Origin: DTU019 sp050949825
Lineage (GTDB): Bacteria; Bacillota; Syntrophomonadia; Syntrophomonadales; Syntrophomonadaceae
NCBI GenBank assembly: GCA_050949825.1
Contig: JBMNGL010000001.1
Coordinates: forward strand, 62,001 to 126,000
Length of the DNA stretch: 64,000 nucleotides
Direction of reading: 5' to 3'
Below the pieces are notes generated by a model. The model was not told the DNA's origin, ran no database searches, and saw nothing but the letters and a program-made list of their open reading frames with translations. The translations under genes and the position numbers were made by a program. Below are positions 25,486 through 34,378 of this stretch, in pieces; the first letter of the stretch is position 1, and each line of letters begins with the position of its first letter.

Positions 25486-27963
25486 TTATAATTTTGTAAC
25501 TGCGATTTGGCCCTCGCGCCCGTCGATTAAAATGGTGTCCCCCGGTTGTACGGTTTTCTTGAGTATTTCCTCGGAAACGGCATCTTCAATCAGCCTTTGC
25601 AAAGCCCTTTTCAGTGGCCGGGCACCATAGGCCGGGTCAAAGCCTTCTTTCATGATAATGGCTTTAGCCTCTTCGCTGATTTCCATATTAAAATCATTTT
25701 CCTTCACCCGCTTGAAGAAGTCTTTGAGCAGCAAATCAACGATTTGCCGCAATTCATCCTCGGACAGACTCTGGAACACAATCAACTCATCGACTCGATT
25801 TAAAAACTCTGGCCTAAAGGTGTGTTTTAACTGTTCCATAATCCGATCCTTCATGCGGTTATAGTTTTCGGCCTCATCAATGGCAGTGCTAAAGCCGACC
25901 TTGTGGCTGTTCTTAATCATCTGGGCTCCCACATTGGAGGTCATAATCACAATGGTATTGCGGAAATCAACGGTCCGACCTTGACCGTCAGTTAACCGGC
26001 CATCTTCCAGGACCTGGAGCAGGATGTTGAAAACGTCAGGGTGGGCCTTTTCGATTTCATCCAGCAGAATTACCGAGTACGGCTTGCGCCGAACCTTTTC
26101 GGTCAGCTGACCTCCTTCATCATAGCCTACATAACCGGGCGGTGAGCCGATCATCCTGGAAACAGCATGCTTTTCCATATATTCGGACATGTCCAGCCGA
26201 ATCACTGCATCCTCAGTGCCAAACATGGCCTCAGCCAGTGCCCGGGCCAATTCGGTTTTACCCACCCCGGTCGGACCCAGGAATACAAACGAGCCGATGG
26301 GACGTTTGGGATTTTTCAAGCCGGCGCGCGAACGGCGCACCGCGCGGGATACGGCCTGCACCGCTTCCTCCTGTCCAATCACCCTTTGGTGTAAAATTCC
26401 TTCCAGATTTACCAGGCGCTCGCTCTCTTCAGCCGCCAGTTTGCTGACAGGAACCCCGGTCCAGTTGGATACAATGTTGGCTATCTCTTCTTCGCCTACC
26501 GAGCCAATGGTCAGATTGCGCTGGTTCACCCATTCCTTGCGGTCGTTTTCTATTTCCATCTTAAGCCGCTGCTCCTCATCGCGTAAATGAGCCGCTTTCT
26601 CATATTCCTGCGCGTTGATGGCTTCCTCTTTATCTTTAATCAGTTCCTCTAATCTGGCTTCCTTGGTCTTCAGTTCATCAGGCACAATATAATTGGTGAG
26701 CCGCACCTTGGAAGAGGCTTCATCAATCAGGTCAATGGCCTTATCAGGGAGAAAGCGGTCGCTGATGTAGCGCGCCGACAGCCGCACCGCCGCCTCAATA
26801 GCTTCGTCGCTGATCTTCACCCCATGATGGGCTTCATAACGGTCTCGCAAGCCTTTCAATATCTCGATACTCTCTTCTTGACTGGGTTCATCCACCAGAA
26901 TGGGTTGAAAGCGCCGCTCCAGCGCGGCATCCTTTTCAATATGTTTGCGGTACTCATCCAAAGTGGTGGCGCCCACACATTGAAATTCACCCCTGGCCAG
27001 GGAGGGCTTGAGAATATTGGCCGCATCAATGGCGCCTTCCGCAGCTCCAGCCCCCACAATGGTGTGCAGTTCATCGATAAAAACGATAATATCCCCGGCC
27101 CCTTTTATCTCCGCAATGATCTTGGTAAGACGGTCCTCAAACTCACCCCGGTATTTGGTGCCGGCAATCATCGAGGACAGATCCAGGGTGACTACCCTTT
27201 TGCCTCCCAGTATTTCCGGGATCCGATTTTCCATAATTCGCTGGGCCAGTCCTTCCACGATTGCGGTTTTTCCTACTCCGGGATCCCCAATCAGAACCGG
27301 GTTGTTTTTGGTGCGTCGGGATAGGACCTGAATAACCCGCTCAATCTCTTCATTGCGACCTATAACCGGATCAAGTCGCCCTTCGGCCGCATCCTGGGTC
27401 AAATCACGGCTGAAAGCGTCCAGGGTCGGGGTTTTGCTTTTGCCTTTGCGTTTAGCCTGAGGCGGCAGCGGATTGGAGGTTGGTTCATTATATGATTGAC
27501 TACCCTGATTGGATGGGGTTTCACCTCCCAGCAGGAGGATCACCTGTTCCCTGACTTCATCAAGTTTTAGCCCCATAGATATCAAAACCTGTCCTGCAAC
27601 CCCTTCTTCCTCTCTCAGCAGGGCCAGGAGAAGATGTTCGGTGCCAACATAATTGACTCCCTGCAGGCGGGCTTCATCAAAGGCCAGGTTGAACACCTTT
27701 TTGGCACGCGGCGTAATGGGGAGATCGCCCGCCTGTTGCTCGCGGGCAGTCTTGCTTTCTCCCATCACCTTGGTTACTTCCTCGCGCACCTTGTCCAGGT
27801 CCATACCCAGACTCAACAGGGCTTTGGCTCCGACGCCTTCCCCTTCTCGCAGCAAACCCAATAATATATGTTCGGTGCCGATGGCGGGATGATTTAACTG
27901 CCTGGCTTCCTCCTGGGCATGAATCACCGCATTACGGGCACGTTGGGTAAATCTTCTAAACAT
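25486..27963 (-). CDS. clpC: AAA+ unfoldase ClpC (ClpC/MecB family)
   Basis: Hsp100 ATPase that feeds ClpP, including arginine-phosphorylated substrates. 825 residues from ATG 27963. Two N-terminal Clp repeats (FTQRARNAVIHAQEEARQLN), D1 Walker A GDPGVGKTAIVEGLAQRI, a middle UVR/coiled-coil region (DKEEAINAQEYEKAAHLRDE), D2 Walker A GPTGVGKTELARALAEAM, C-terminal D2-small domain. Final gene of ctsR-mcsA-mcsB-clpC. Confidence 0.97.
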   Translation of the reverse strand: MFRRFTQRARNAVIHAQEEARQLNHPAIGTEHILLGLLREGEGVGAKALLSLGMDLDKVREEVTKVMGESKTAREQQAGDLPITPRAKKVFNLAFDEARLQGVNYVGTEHLLLALLREEEGVAGQVLISMGLKLDEVREQVILLLGGETPSNQGSQSYNEPTSNPLPPQAKRKGKSKTPTLDAFSRDLTQDAAEGRLDPVIGRNEEIERVIQVLSRRTKNNPVLIGDPGVGKTAIVEGLAQRIMENRIPEILGGKRVVTLDLSSMIAGTKYRGEFEDRLTKIIAEIKGAGDIIVFIDELHTIVGAGAAEGAIDAANILKPSLARGEFQCVGATTLDEYRKHIEKDAALERRFQPILVDEPSQEESIEILKGLRDRYEAHHGVKISDEAIEAAVRLSARYISDRFLPDKAIDLIDEASSKVRLTNYIVPDELKTKEARLEELIKDKEEAINAQEYEKAAHLRDEEQRLKMEIENDRKEWVNQRNLTIGSVGEEEIANIVSNWTGVPVSKLAAEESERLVNLEGILHQRVIGQEEAVQAVSRAVRRSRAGLKNPKRPIGSFVFLGPTGVGKTELARALAEAMFGTEDAVIRLDMSEYMEKHAVSRMIGSPPGYVGYDEGGQLTEKVRRKPYSVILLDEIEKAHPDVFNILLQVLEDGRLTDGQGRTVDFRNTIVIMTSNVGAQMIKNSHKVGFSTAIDEAENYNRMKDRIMEQLKHTFRPEFLNRVDELIVFQSLSEDELRQIVDLLLKDFFKRVKENDFNMEISEEAKAIIMKEGFDPAYGARPLKRALQRLIEDAVSEEILKKTVQPGDTILIDGREGQIAVTKL

Positions 27964-27980
27964 TTTAAGCAATCCTCCTT

Positions 27981-29051
27981 TTATGGATTTTTAAATAAAA
28001 TCTCCTTAATGACTGCCGCTCGTTTTACATCACGCTGAAAGGCATCCATCTCCTGCCCGGCCCTTTTTTGCAAATGGGCCGGACGTATGGCCACGATCAG
28101 TTCGTTAATGGCAGCCGCTTGAATATGCTCAATTAATCCCATATCTACACCCAGACGCAGATCGGACAATAAGGTTAAAGCCTCATTGGAGCTGATGATG
28201 GCGGCATGGCTTAACAAGCCATAGGCTCTGCCAATACGATCCCGTATCTGATAGGCCATACCGGATTGCATGCTGTCCCGCACCTTGCGCTCCTGTTCTA
28301 CAATCTGCCGGGTGATGAGAATCAAGTTATGGCAGATTTCCTTCTCATTGAGTCCCAATGTCACCTGATTGGACAACTGATAAAGATTCCCCAGCACTTC
28401 AGTACCTTCACCATACAGGCCCCTTACGGTCATCCCAAACTGGCCTATACTGTTGAAGATCCGCTTGGTTTGTGCGGTCATGGCTATACCGGGCAGATGC
28501 AGCATCACCGAGGCCCGCATCCCGGTTCCCACATTGGTGGGGCAAGCGGTCAAATAACCGCGTTGGTCATCAAAAGCGTAGTCCAAAAACTTTTCCAGTT
28601 CATCATCCATGGCCTGCACCTGTTGATTGCATTTCTCAAGATCGAAACCAGGCAATAATCCCTGTATTCTGAGGTGGTCCTCTTCATTGATCATGATTGA
28701 TTGCGAGCCATCATAATTTACCAGCAATCCCCGATAACTGTCATTGAAGCGAGCGTGCCCCGGACTGATTAAATGCTTTTCTACCAGTATCTGGCGATCC
28801 AATTCCGTGGTCTGATCAAAGGTCACCCCGGCTATGGAATGCAGCGGTTCATAATCGCTGTGAGCGCAGGCTTGTTTAATCAAATCAGTCACCTTTTTCC
28901 CGCTTTCTTTATTCAACAAATGGGGAAAAGGTATCCCATCAAGGTTGCGCGCCAGTCTGACCCGACTGCTTATCACTATGTCGGCATCAGGACCTGCAGT
29001 GCTATCCATCCAGCGTACATGGGTGCTATGCAACAAGTTGTCAATGCTCAT
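27981..29051 (-). CDS. mcsB: Protein-arginine kinase McsB
   Basis: Phosphorylates arginines on damaged proteins, marking them for ClpCP. 356 residues of the phosphagen-kinase fold: ISSRVRLARNLDGIPFP, SIMINEEDHLRIQGLLPGFD, ACPTNVGTGMRASVMLHLPG and the C-terminal lobe. Downstream of mcsA, upstream of clpC. A matching arginine-phosphatase gene lies in the same window (48964-49428). Confidence 0.97.
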   Translation of the reverse strand: MSIDNLLHSTHVRWMDSTAGPDADIVISSRVRLARNLDGIPFPHLLNKESGKKVTDLIKQACAHSDYEPLHSIAGVTFDQTTELDRQILVEKHLISPGHARFNDSYRGLLVNYDGSQSIMINEEDHLRIQGLLPGFDLEKCNQQVQAMDDELEKFLDYAFDDQRGYLTACPTNVGTGMRASVMLHLPGIAMTAQTKRIFNSIGQFGMTVRGLYGEGTEVLGNLYQLSNQVTLGLNEKEICHNLILITRQIVEQERKVRDSMQSGMAYQIRDRIGRAYGLLSHAAIISSNEALTLLSDLRLGVDMGLIEHIQAAAINELIVAIRPAHLQKRAGQEMDAFQRDVKRAAVIKEILFKNP

Positions 29052-29063
29052 CTGGAGTCACCT

Positions 29064-29570
29064 CTAATCCAGCTTTTTTTCCATATCCTTCATCAAATCT
29101 CTGATTTCGGCGGCCTTTTCATAATCCTCTGCCATAATCGCGCCCTGCAATTGCGCCTTAAGATCATCAACCTGCTTCTTTATCCTGGCCTTTTCCCCGC
29201 TGCGCAGCGGTATCTTGCCGGTATGCTGGCTGTTGCCATGGATTCTTTTTAATGCCGCCTCCAATTCCTGGGCAAAGGCCTGGTAGCAGTCAGGGCAGCC
29301 AAGTTTACCGGTATGCCGGATATCCATAAAATCAACCCCACAGGTCGGACATGAAACCTGGGGGGGGGCATTGGCATAACCCGGCAGCTCATTATGACCA
29401 CCCAGAAATCCCCCTAACAGGTTGGGAATGTTAAACTGGCTGGGGTCAAACATCAAGGCGCCTTTTTTCGCCGCACAGGTCGGGCACAAGTGCATTTCGG
29501 TTTTCTGGCCATTATACATTTCGGTCAGATGAACCGTGGCCAGGTTCTGTTTACACTCATCACAGTTCAT
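29064..29570 (-). CDS. mcsA: Zinc-finger activator McsA
   Basis: Activator of McsB kinase. 168 residues from ATG 29570 (MNCDECKQNLATVHLTEMYN) with GGGGGAA upstream. Four CxxC pairs (CDEC, CPTC, CPTC, CPDC) indicate two zinc sites. C-terminal UVR domain (MAEDYEKAAEIRDLMKDM) matches the UVR motif of ClpC. A Gly-rich linker in the middle (LLGGFLGGHNELPGYA). Confidence 0.96.
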   Translation of the reverse strand: MNCDECKQNLATVHLTEMYNGQKTEMHLCPTCAAKKGALMFDPSQFNIPNLLGGFLGGHNELPGYANAPPQVSCPTCGVDFMDIRHTGKLGCPDCYQAFAQELEAALKRIHGNSQHTGKIPLRSGEKARIKKQVDDLKAQLQGAIMAEDYEKAAEIRDLMKDMEKKLD

Positions 29571-29581
29571 AATCATTCCCC

Positions 29582-30019
29582 CTACTTCATTTCCAAATCA
29601 CCATATCCAGCCAGGGCCTGTTTCAGCTTGACCATGAACAGAAGCCGATGTTCCTCGGCAAGGTCTGCTAAGAGTGTGGACATTAAATGTTGAATCAATC
29701 TAATCTCTTGTTTCCCCAGATGCTGCTGGTTTTTTAAATCAGCGATCAATTGCTGTATTTCGGCTTCCAGCTGCTGGCAATCAGCACTTTCCGGACCAAC
29801 CTGGGTGATGCGCACAAAGCCTTTGCCACCACGTTTGCTTTCAGTAATGTAGCCATGCTTAAGGCTAAAGCGAGTAGCCAGTACATAGCTTACCTGCGAG
29901 GGAACACAGCAGAATGTCTCTGCCAACTCCACACGCTGTATCTCTATCTGCTGTGCTTCACTGCGATCAATTAATACTTTTATATATTGTTCAATACGGT
30001 CGGTAATAGTTTTTTTCAA
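29582..30019 (-). CDS. ctsR: Class III heat-shock repressor CtsR
   Basis: Dimeric winged-HTH repressor of clp genes, relieved by heat. 145 residues starting at TTG 30019 (MKKTITDRIEQYIKVLIDRS), 7 nt after AAGGAGA. The HTH is FCCVPSQVSYVLATRF and the wing TESKRGGKGFVRI with the temperature-sensing glycines. An upstream in-frame ATG reads through the operator and is unlikely. It autoregulates via 30032-30048. Confidence 0.95.
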   Translation of the reverse strand: MKKTITDRIEQYIKVLIDRSEAQQIEIQRVELAETFCCVPSQVSYVLATRFSLKHGYITESKRGGKGFVRITQVGPESADCQQLEAEIQQLIADLKNQQHLGKQEIRLIQHLMSTLLADLAEEHRLLFMVKLKQALAGYGDLEMK

Positions 30020-30031
30020 ACCCACGTCTCC

Positions 30032-30048
30032 TTTGACTATTGTTGACC
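30032..30048 (-). promoter_or_regulatory. CtsR operator upstream of ctsR
   Basis: Minus-strand GGTCAACAATAGTCAAA against the consensus RGTCAAANANRGTCAAA; one mismatch. It directly abuts the Shine-Dalgarno. An A/T-rich -10-like stretch and a TTGCTT lie 20-50 bp further upstream. Confidence 0.88.
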
Positions 30049-30106
30049 TTAATCTATATTTTAATAATAGCCGGTAAAAAAAGCAAAGGAAATGTAGACC
30101 TGACAT

Positions 30107-30412
30107 AAAAATAGCCCGATTAAATATTATTCAAGCCTTATCTAGAGCTATTGTTGCCATTTGCCGATAAAATAGCACAAAAATCGCTGTCGGTTAGCAA
30201 ATGGGAAAACAAAACAGGGGGGGACGGCAGACTGTATGTCAAGTCGCTGCTCAAAAAGTGCCGGATGGCAAGAAAATATCGGGCTTAGGTGGGTCCTATC
30301 CCTAAATACCACGCATTTATGATCATAGGTGGACAGGCGAAAACGCGCAAAACAGTTTTTACACAACCTGACGGTCCTACTGTTTTTACTCGTCCCTCGG
30401 TTTGGTCCGGGG
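30107..30412. repeat. ctsR-upstream spacer carrying a dispersed-repeat relic
   Basis: About 300 bp with no convincing gene. Position 30213-30252 resembles 13102-13135 (ACAGGGGGG-AC ... GTCAAGTC-xx-TGCTC). Further on, GGCGAAAACGCGCAAAACAG (30336-30355) and two direct copies of TGTTTTTAC-like sequence occur. A 111-residue minus frame spans the spacer but has atypical composition and no ribosome site. Confidence 0.45.
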
Positions 30413-32545
30413 TTATTCTTCCCAGTATACTTCAATGCGGCAATCTGCGTGAATGGGGGTGGTGAAGCCGGCCTCGGCGCCATTGACTTTTAGAATAAGA
30501 CGCCTGTCAGGGTATGGTTTCAACTCATAGACCTGGAATATATCGCTTAAAATAGCGTTGCTGTAGGTTTTATCCAGGGTTATCCTGCATCCCTCCACCA
30601 ACTCCTGTGTAATCGCAACCGGCCTTCCGTCCATCATAATCCCGGCTCCCTGGACCTTAATCACGATCTCCTCATTATTGACATAGACCCGCAAGCGCGC
30701 TAAAGCAGTATGCCCCAGTATCTGTTGCAGGGTGGGATGTGGGGACAGCAAATGGTAAGTCACCTCGGATTCCCAGGGCACTCTTTCTTGAATCCCGGCA
30801 CTGCGGCCATTGACTGTGATCTTTATGGGAAGCCATTCAATATCTTTTTCCTCATTATTGAGTACATAATGATAAACCCGGGCCGTCAGCATGTGCTCAG
30901 GAACCCCGGCCTGCAGGCAAATATAAGCCAGGGAATTGGCTTCCTGATAATCTATCCGGGCACGATCAGGGATGCTAAAGTGAGCATCAACTTCCTGGCC
31001 ATTAACGGAGATAAACGGTTTGATATCGAGCCGTTTTTCATTGACCCATACCTGTCCCCCTTCTGTATTGAAGAGATCAGATACCATTACCCGGGCATCC
31101 TCACCATTACTGCCGGGAATGAACTCAATACTATCACCGCTGCTCAGCCTGCTATCCAACGTAGCTGCCTGACCATTCACCCTAATCACCGGGGCGGTTC
31201 CTCCTTTTCCCGGGAACACTCTCATTTTGCCATTCACCGTTATGGTCTTGCCCAATCCGGGACGCCCATATATGCTGGCCAGGGAAATGCCTGAACCTAA
31301 TAAGGCATTGCCTACTGTGAGTTCTCCAATATTCCATAACCGCAAATTAGCCTCATTCAACCCCACATTAACAAATGGCACCGGGGGATATAAAAAGGCG
31401 TGGTACGCTATGCCCAGAGGGGTTACTCCCTGTGGTCCCTGCAGGTAAGGCTGTTCACAATGGATGGCGTCAAAGCCCTCTGCAGTGCGCGTCCCGACCC
31501 GATTACGGGGCAGCTCCAATTGATCCGCCAAAGCGGCAATTAACGACGGCGTCAGACTGCCTCCGCCTATACAGATTACAGCATCAGGCGGCTTCTGATT
31601 CAAATTCAAGATATGCCCGGCGATCCTTGCGCTGATGTCATTGATCATGGGCTGCAAACTCTTTTGCAGTTCCAAGCTTTCTATCGTAAAGGTGTTTTTT
31701 AGAATATCCTCCAGCTCAATGGCATCCTGATCAGCCAGTTGGCGCTTAATCTTCTCAGCATGGTGGAAATCCAACAGGTACCGGGAGGCCAGCGTTTCAG
31801 TCAATTCGTCTCCTCCCATGGGCACCATGGCATATGCGCTGATTTTGCCTTCTTTTACGATGGCAATGTCTGAGGTGCCGGCGCCAATATCCACCAGGGC
31901 CAGGTTTAACAGGCGCAAACCCGGGGGAACAGCCACAGACAAAGCCGCGATGGGCTCCAATGTCAGGCTTAGAAGTTCCAATCCAGAACGCTTCAAAGCG
32001 GAAAACAGGCTGTCAACCACCACCCGGGGAAGAAAGGTGGCGATAACCTCGGTCTCAATAAAACTTCCCACCTGCCCCACCAAATTGTTAATATGCTGAT
32101 CTTCCAGGCGATAATAGGTGACGCTATAGCCGGCACAATAATATTGACTACTGCCCGTCTGATGGGTTTGATCCTGTAGCAAGGCGATGCGTGCCTGCTG
32201 TACGGCCTCGATTTCCAGAGCCAGTACCTCTTCAAGACTGATTTCATTTAGCAAACTGCGTTTAGCCGCAGCCTTGCCTGCTGAGGTTTGCAAAGCCCGT
32301 CCGGCTGCAGCTACCGCCGCTGCTTGAAGTGGAATCTGCAATCGTTCTTCCAGGATAGCGGTGATCTTTCTGATGGTGCCGGCAACCGCATCCACCTCAT
32401 GAATCTGCCCGTCCATCATAGCCCGGGTGCTGTGTTCTATCATCTCGCTGCCAATGACCGTAAAGCAATCTTCCTGGCGCTGCATCACCAACCCCACTAT
32501 TTTTCTGGTGCCAATATCCAATGCATATATGGTCTGTTGATCCAT
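30413..32545 (-). CDS. FtsA-like actin-fold ATPase with a VNG-repeat C-terminal extension
   Basis: 710 residues from ATG 32545, 7 nt after AAGGAGA. Residues 1-385 are FtsA/PilM-like: phosphate-1 ALDIGTRKIVGLV (8-20), an SHS2-like insert, phosphate-2 ALVDIGAGTSDIAIV, adenosine motif AVICIGGGSLTPSLIA. Residues ~430-710 are beta-rich and carry VNG at about 437, 456, 514, 578 and 687, plus degenerate VNE/VNN/MDG copies, each followed some 15-20 residues later by a short hydrophobic strand. No transmembrane helix and no obvious FtsA membrane-targeting helix. Clostridial relatives exist as uncharacterised cell-division-FtsA-domain proteins (memory). Role in envelope or division is inference. Confidence 0.85.
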   Translation of the reverse strand: MDQQTIYALDIGTRKIVGLVMQRQEDCFTVIGSEMIEHSTRAMMDGQIHEVDAVAGTIRKITAILEERLQIPLQAAAVAAAGRALQTSAGKAAAKRSLLNEISLEEVLALEIEAVQQARIALLQDQTHQTGSSQYYCAGYSVTYYRLEDQHINNLVGQVGSFIETEVIATFLPRVVVDSLFSALKRSGLELLSLTLEPIAALSVAVPPGLRLLNLALVDIGAGTSDIAIVKEGKISAYAMVPMGGDELTETLASRYLLDFHHAEKIKRQLADQDAIELEDILKNTFTIESLELQKSLQPMINDISARIAGHILNLNQKPPDAVICIGGGSLTPSLIAALADQLELPRNRVGTRTAEGFDAIHCEQPYLQGPQGVTPLGIAYHAFLYPPVPFVNVGLNEANLRLWNIGELTVGNALLGSGISLASIYGRPGLGKTITVNGKMRVFPGKGGTAPVIRVNGQAATLDSRLSSGDSIEFIPGSNGEDARVMVSDLFNTEGGQVWVNEKRLDIKPFISVNGQEVDAHFSIPDRARIDYQEANSLAYICLQAGVPEHMLTARVYHYVLNNEEKDIEWLPIKITVNGRSAGIQERVPWESEVTYHLLSPHPTLQQILGHTALARLRVYVNNEEIVIKVQGAGIMMDGRPVAITQELVEGCRITLDKTYSNAILSDIFQVYELKPYPDRRLILKVNGAEAGFTTPIHADCRIEVYWEE

Positions 32546-32588
32546 GGCAATTCTCCTTATATTAAACCTCAACCTGCCAGGTTTGAGT

Positions 32589-33329
32589 TTATAAGCTGCG
32601 TTTCATGCGCTCCCTTATGACGCTGATCACAAACAAAGGCAGGATCAACTGGCGCTTGAAACGACTTGGTTCAGTAAGCAAGCGGTACAACCATTCCAGA
32701 TTTAATTTAATGAAAAAAGCCGGAGCCCTTTTTTTTATTCCCGCGACCACATCCAGGCTGCCTCCTACCCCGATATGAACAGCAGCGGCCAGATCGCCAC
32801 AGTGTTCCCTGATCCAGAACTCCTGTTTGGGAGCACCCAGGGCTACAAAAAGAATCTGCGGAGAAGATTTGTTAATATCCGCGATAATGGCCGGAACCTG
32901 TTCCGGGGTAAAATATCCGTCCCTTAGTCCACATACAGACAGGCCTGGATAGCGTTTATGCAGCATCCGAGCTGCTTCATCCGCCACTCCCGGTGCCGCT
33001 CCTAAAAGATAAAGCGGCCATCCCTCTTGAGCGGACCGGGCGGCCAGGGCCAGCATTAAATCTATTCCAGTTACCCTTTCCGGGACGGCATAACCCAGAA
33101 AACGAGCCCCCCACACCACACCGATGCCGTCAGCAGTGACCAGGTCAGCCTCATTGATGATCTTCTGTAAGGCCGGATTGCTCCTGGCCCGGTATACTAT
33201 CTCAGCATTAAGGGTAATGACGTGCACAGTTTTTTGTGACTCAATATAAGCCGCGATACTATTCAAGCATTGCTCCATGCTGGCCAGATGCAGTTTGCAC
33301 CCCAGTATATTAGCCTGGGGAAAATTCAT
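32589..33329 (-). CDS. tagA: WecG/TagA/CpsF-family glycosyltransferase
   Basis: Transfers N-acetylmannosamine (or similar) to a lipid-linked sugar in wall polymer synthesis. 246 residues: VHVITLNAEIVYRARSNP, EADLVTADGIGVVWGARFLG, RVTGIDLMLALAARS, LGAAPGVADEAARMLHKRYP, ILFVALGAPKQEFWIREHCG, IGVGGSLDVVAGIKKRAPAF. The C-terminal basic helix (LEWLYRLLTEPSRFKRQLIL) probably associates with the membrane. Lies between the FtsA-like gene and the flagellar/mbl genes. The exact sugar is not deducible. Confidence 0.92.
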   Translation of the reverse strand: MNFPQANILGCKLHLASMEQCLNSIAAYIESQKTVHVITLNAEIVYRARSNPALQKIINEADLVTADGIGVVWGARFLGYAVPERVTGIDLMLALAARSAQEGWPLYLLGAAPGVADEAARMLHKRYPGLSVCGLRDGYFTPEQVPAIIADINKSSPQILFVALGAPKQEFWIREHCGDLAAAVHIGVGGSLDVVAGIKKRAPAFFIKLNLEWLYRLLTEPSRFKRQLILPLFVISVIRERMKRSL

Positions 33330-33392
33330 TTTTCATTCACCATCCTGCCTTTACCCTGATATCTATTTAGCGATTAAAACCTCATTTCCTGC

Positions 33393-33470
33393 TTAACCAA
33401 GAAAATGGACCCTGAATTCCATGATCCAAAGCGGATAGAATCTTTGTTTATCAAAGTCTTCCTTAACCAT
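33393..33470 (-). CDS. Possible 25-residue small protein
   Basis: A short frame starting at ATG 33470, 4-13 nt after GGAGAGGAGTGAGGGG, which is a strong ribosome site. It encodes an aromatic/basic peptide containing QRFYPLWIMEFRVHFLG. It lies between the flagellar gene's terminator and tagA. No family is recognised; it could be a real small protein, a leader peptide or chance. Confidence 0.3.
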   Translation of the reverse strand: MVKEDFDKQRFYPLWIMEFRVHFLG

Positions 33471-33499
33471 CGCCCCTCACTCCTCTCCATTTAACAATG

Positions 33500-33530
33500 G
33501 CAAATAAAAAATCCCGCCCAGGGGCGGGAA
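33500..33530 (-). terminator. Terminator after the flagellar-type gene
   Basis: Stem TCCCGCCC/GGGCGGGA (33512-33519, 33522-33529) followed on the minus strand by TTTTTTATTTG, 13 bp past the stop at 33543. Confidence 0.88.
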
Positions 33531-33542
33531 GGTTAGGCAGAT

Positions 33543-34295
33543 TTATTCAAGTGCGCCGACTTTATCAACTGCCACCTGGGTCAATTCATCTTCGGCTTGC
33601 ACCACTTTCTGCAGCATTTCATAAGCACGCACCGCCGCAAGCAAGGTCACCATTTCCCTTACCGCATTAACATTGGATTGCTCCAAAAATCCCTGCATCA
33701 ATTGTGGATCTTCTGCCTCCATGTAGTAGTCATCACCGGCTGCATACAGGTTTTCTCCAACTGGAAGCAGTCTGTCCTGATTCTCAAAACGCACCAGTTG
33801 CAGGGTAGCCAGGGTAATGCCATTTGCGGATATGTTGCCCTGTTTATCAACTGTAAAGCCAGGTTCAACAAAAATATATTCGCCGTTTTCATCCAGAAGC
33901 GGAAAGCCTTGACTGGTGGAGAGCAGACCATCAAAATTCATTTTAAAGCTGCCACAACGCGTAAATCTTTCCCCCTGTGGGGTTTCCACCACAAAATAGG
34001 CGTCTTTCCCCAGGGCCAAATCAGTGGGAACCCCAGTCTGCATCATACTGCCCGTGCTGAAATCAGTAGAAACCTCACCCAGTACAGCGCCACTGCCCAG
34101 TTGGCCTATAGCTTGCAGGGCTTTTAGCCCGCTGCCTTCACGGCGGCTAATATTCATGGTGGGATAGGCACAGGATACCGCCAATTGACGCTTAAAGCTG
34201 TTGGTGTTGCTGTTGGCGATATTATTGGCTACCACATCCTGCTTGGCCAGTTGCAGCATCATGCCTGAGGCTGCAGTATACATGCCTTTTACCAA
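33543..34295 (-). CDS. Flagellar rod/hook basal-body protein (FlgF/FlgG family, FlhO/FlhP type)
   Basis: 250 residues. N-terminal rod signature GMYTAASGMMLQLAKQDVVA then NNIANSNTNSFKRQ; FlgG-like centre (GVPTDLALGKDAYFVVETPQ; GERFTRCGSF); C-terminal EQSNVNAVREMVTLLAAVRA. The TTG start at 34295 follows GGGGGGATTGTT. In Bacillus two such genes, flhO and flhP, follow mbl; here there is one. The rest of the flagellar cluster is elsewhere. Assigning FlhO versus FlhP is not possible by eye. Confidence 0.92.
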   Translation of the reverse strand: MVKGMYTAASGMMLQLAKQDVVANNIANSNTNSFKRQLAVSCAYPTMNISRREGSGLKALQAIGQLGSGAVLGEVSTDFSTGSMMQTGVPTDLALGKDAYFVVETPQGERFTRCGSFKMNFDGLLSTSQGFPLLDENGEYIFVEPGFTVDKQGNISANGITLATLQLVRFENQDRLLPVGENLYAAGDDYYMEAEDPQLMQGFLEQSNVNAVREMVTLLAAVRAYEMLQKVVQAEDELTQVAVDKVGALE

Positions 34296-34378
34296 AACAA
34301 TCCCCCCGCTTCATTGAAATACCTGCCTTATAGACACACTCTCTTTTATTATCGAATAATAGGCCTTAATCCTTTATA

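Noticed and set aside
30148..30483. 111-residue minus-strand frame upstream of the FtsA-like gene's end
   Set aside because: Begins inside the FtsA-like gene in another frame, has no ribosome site, and spans repeat-like DNA.
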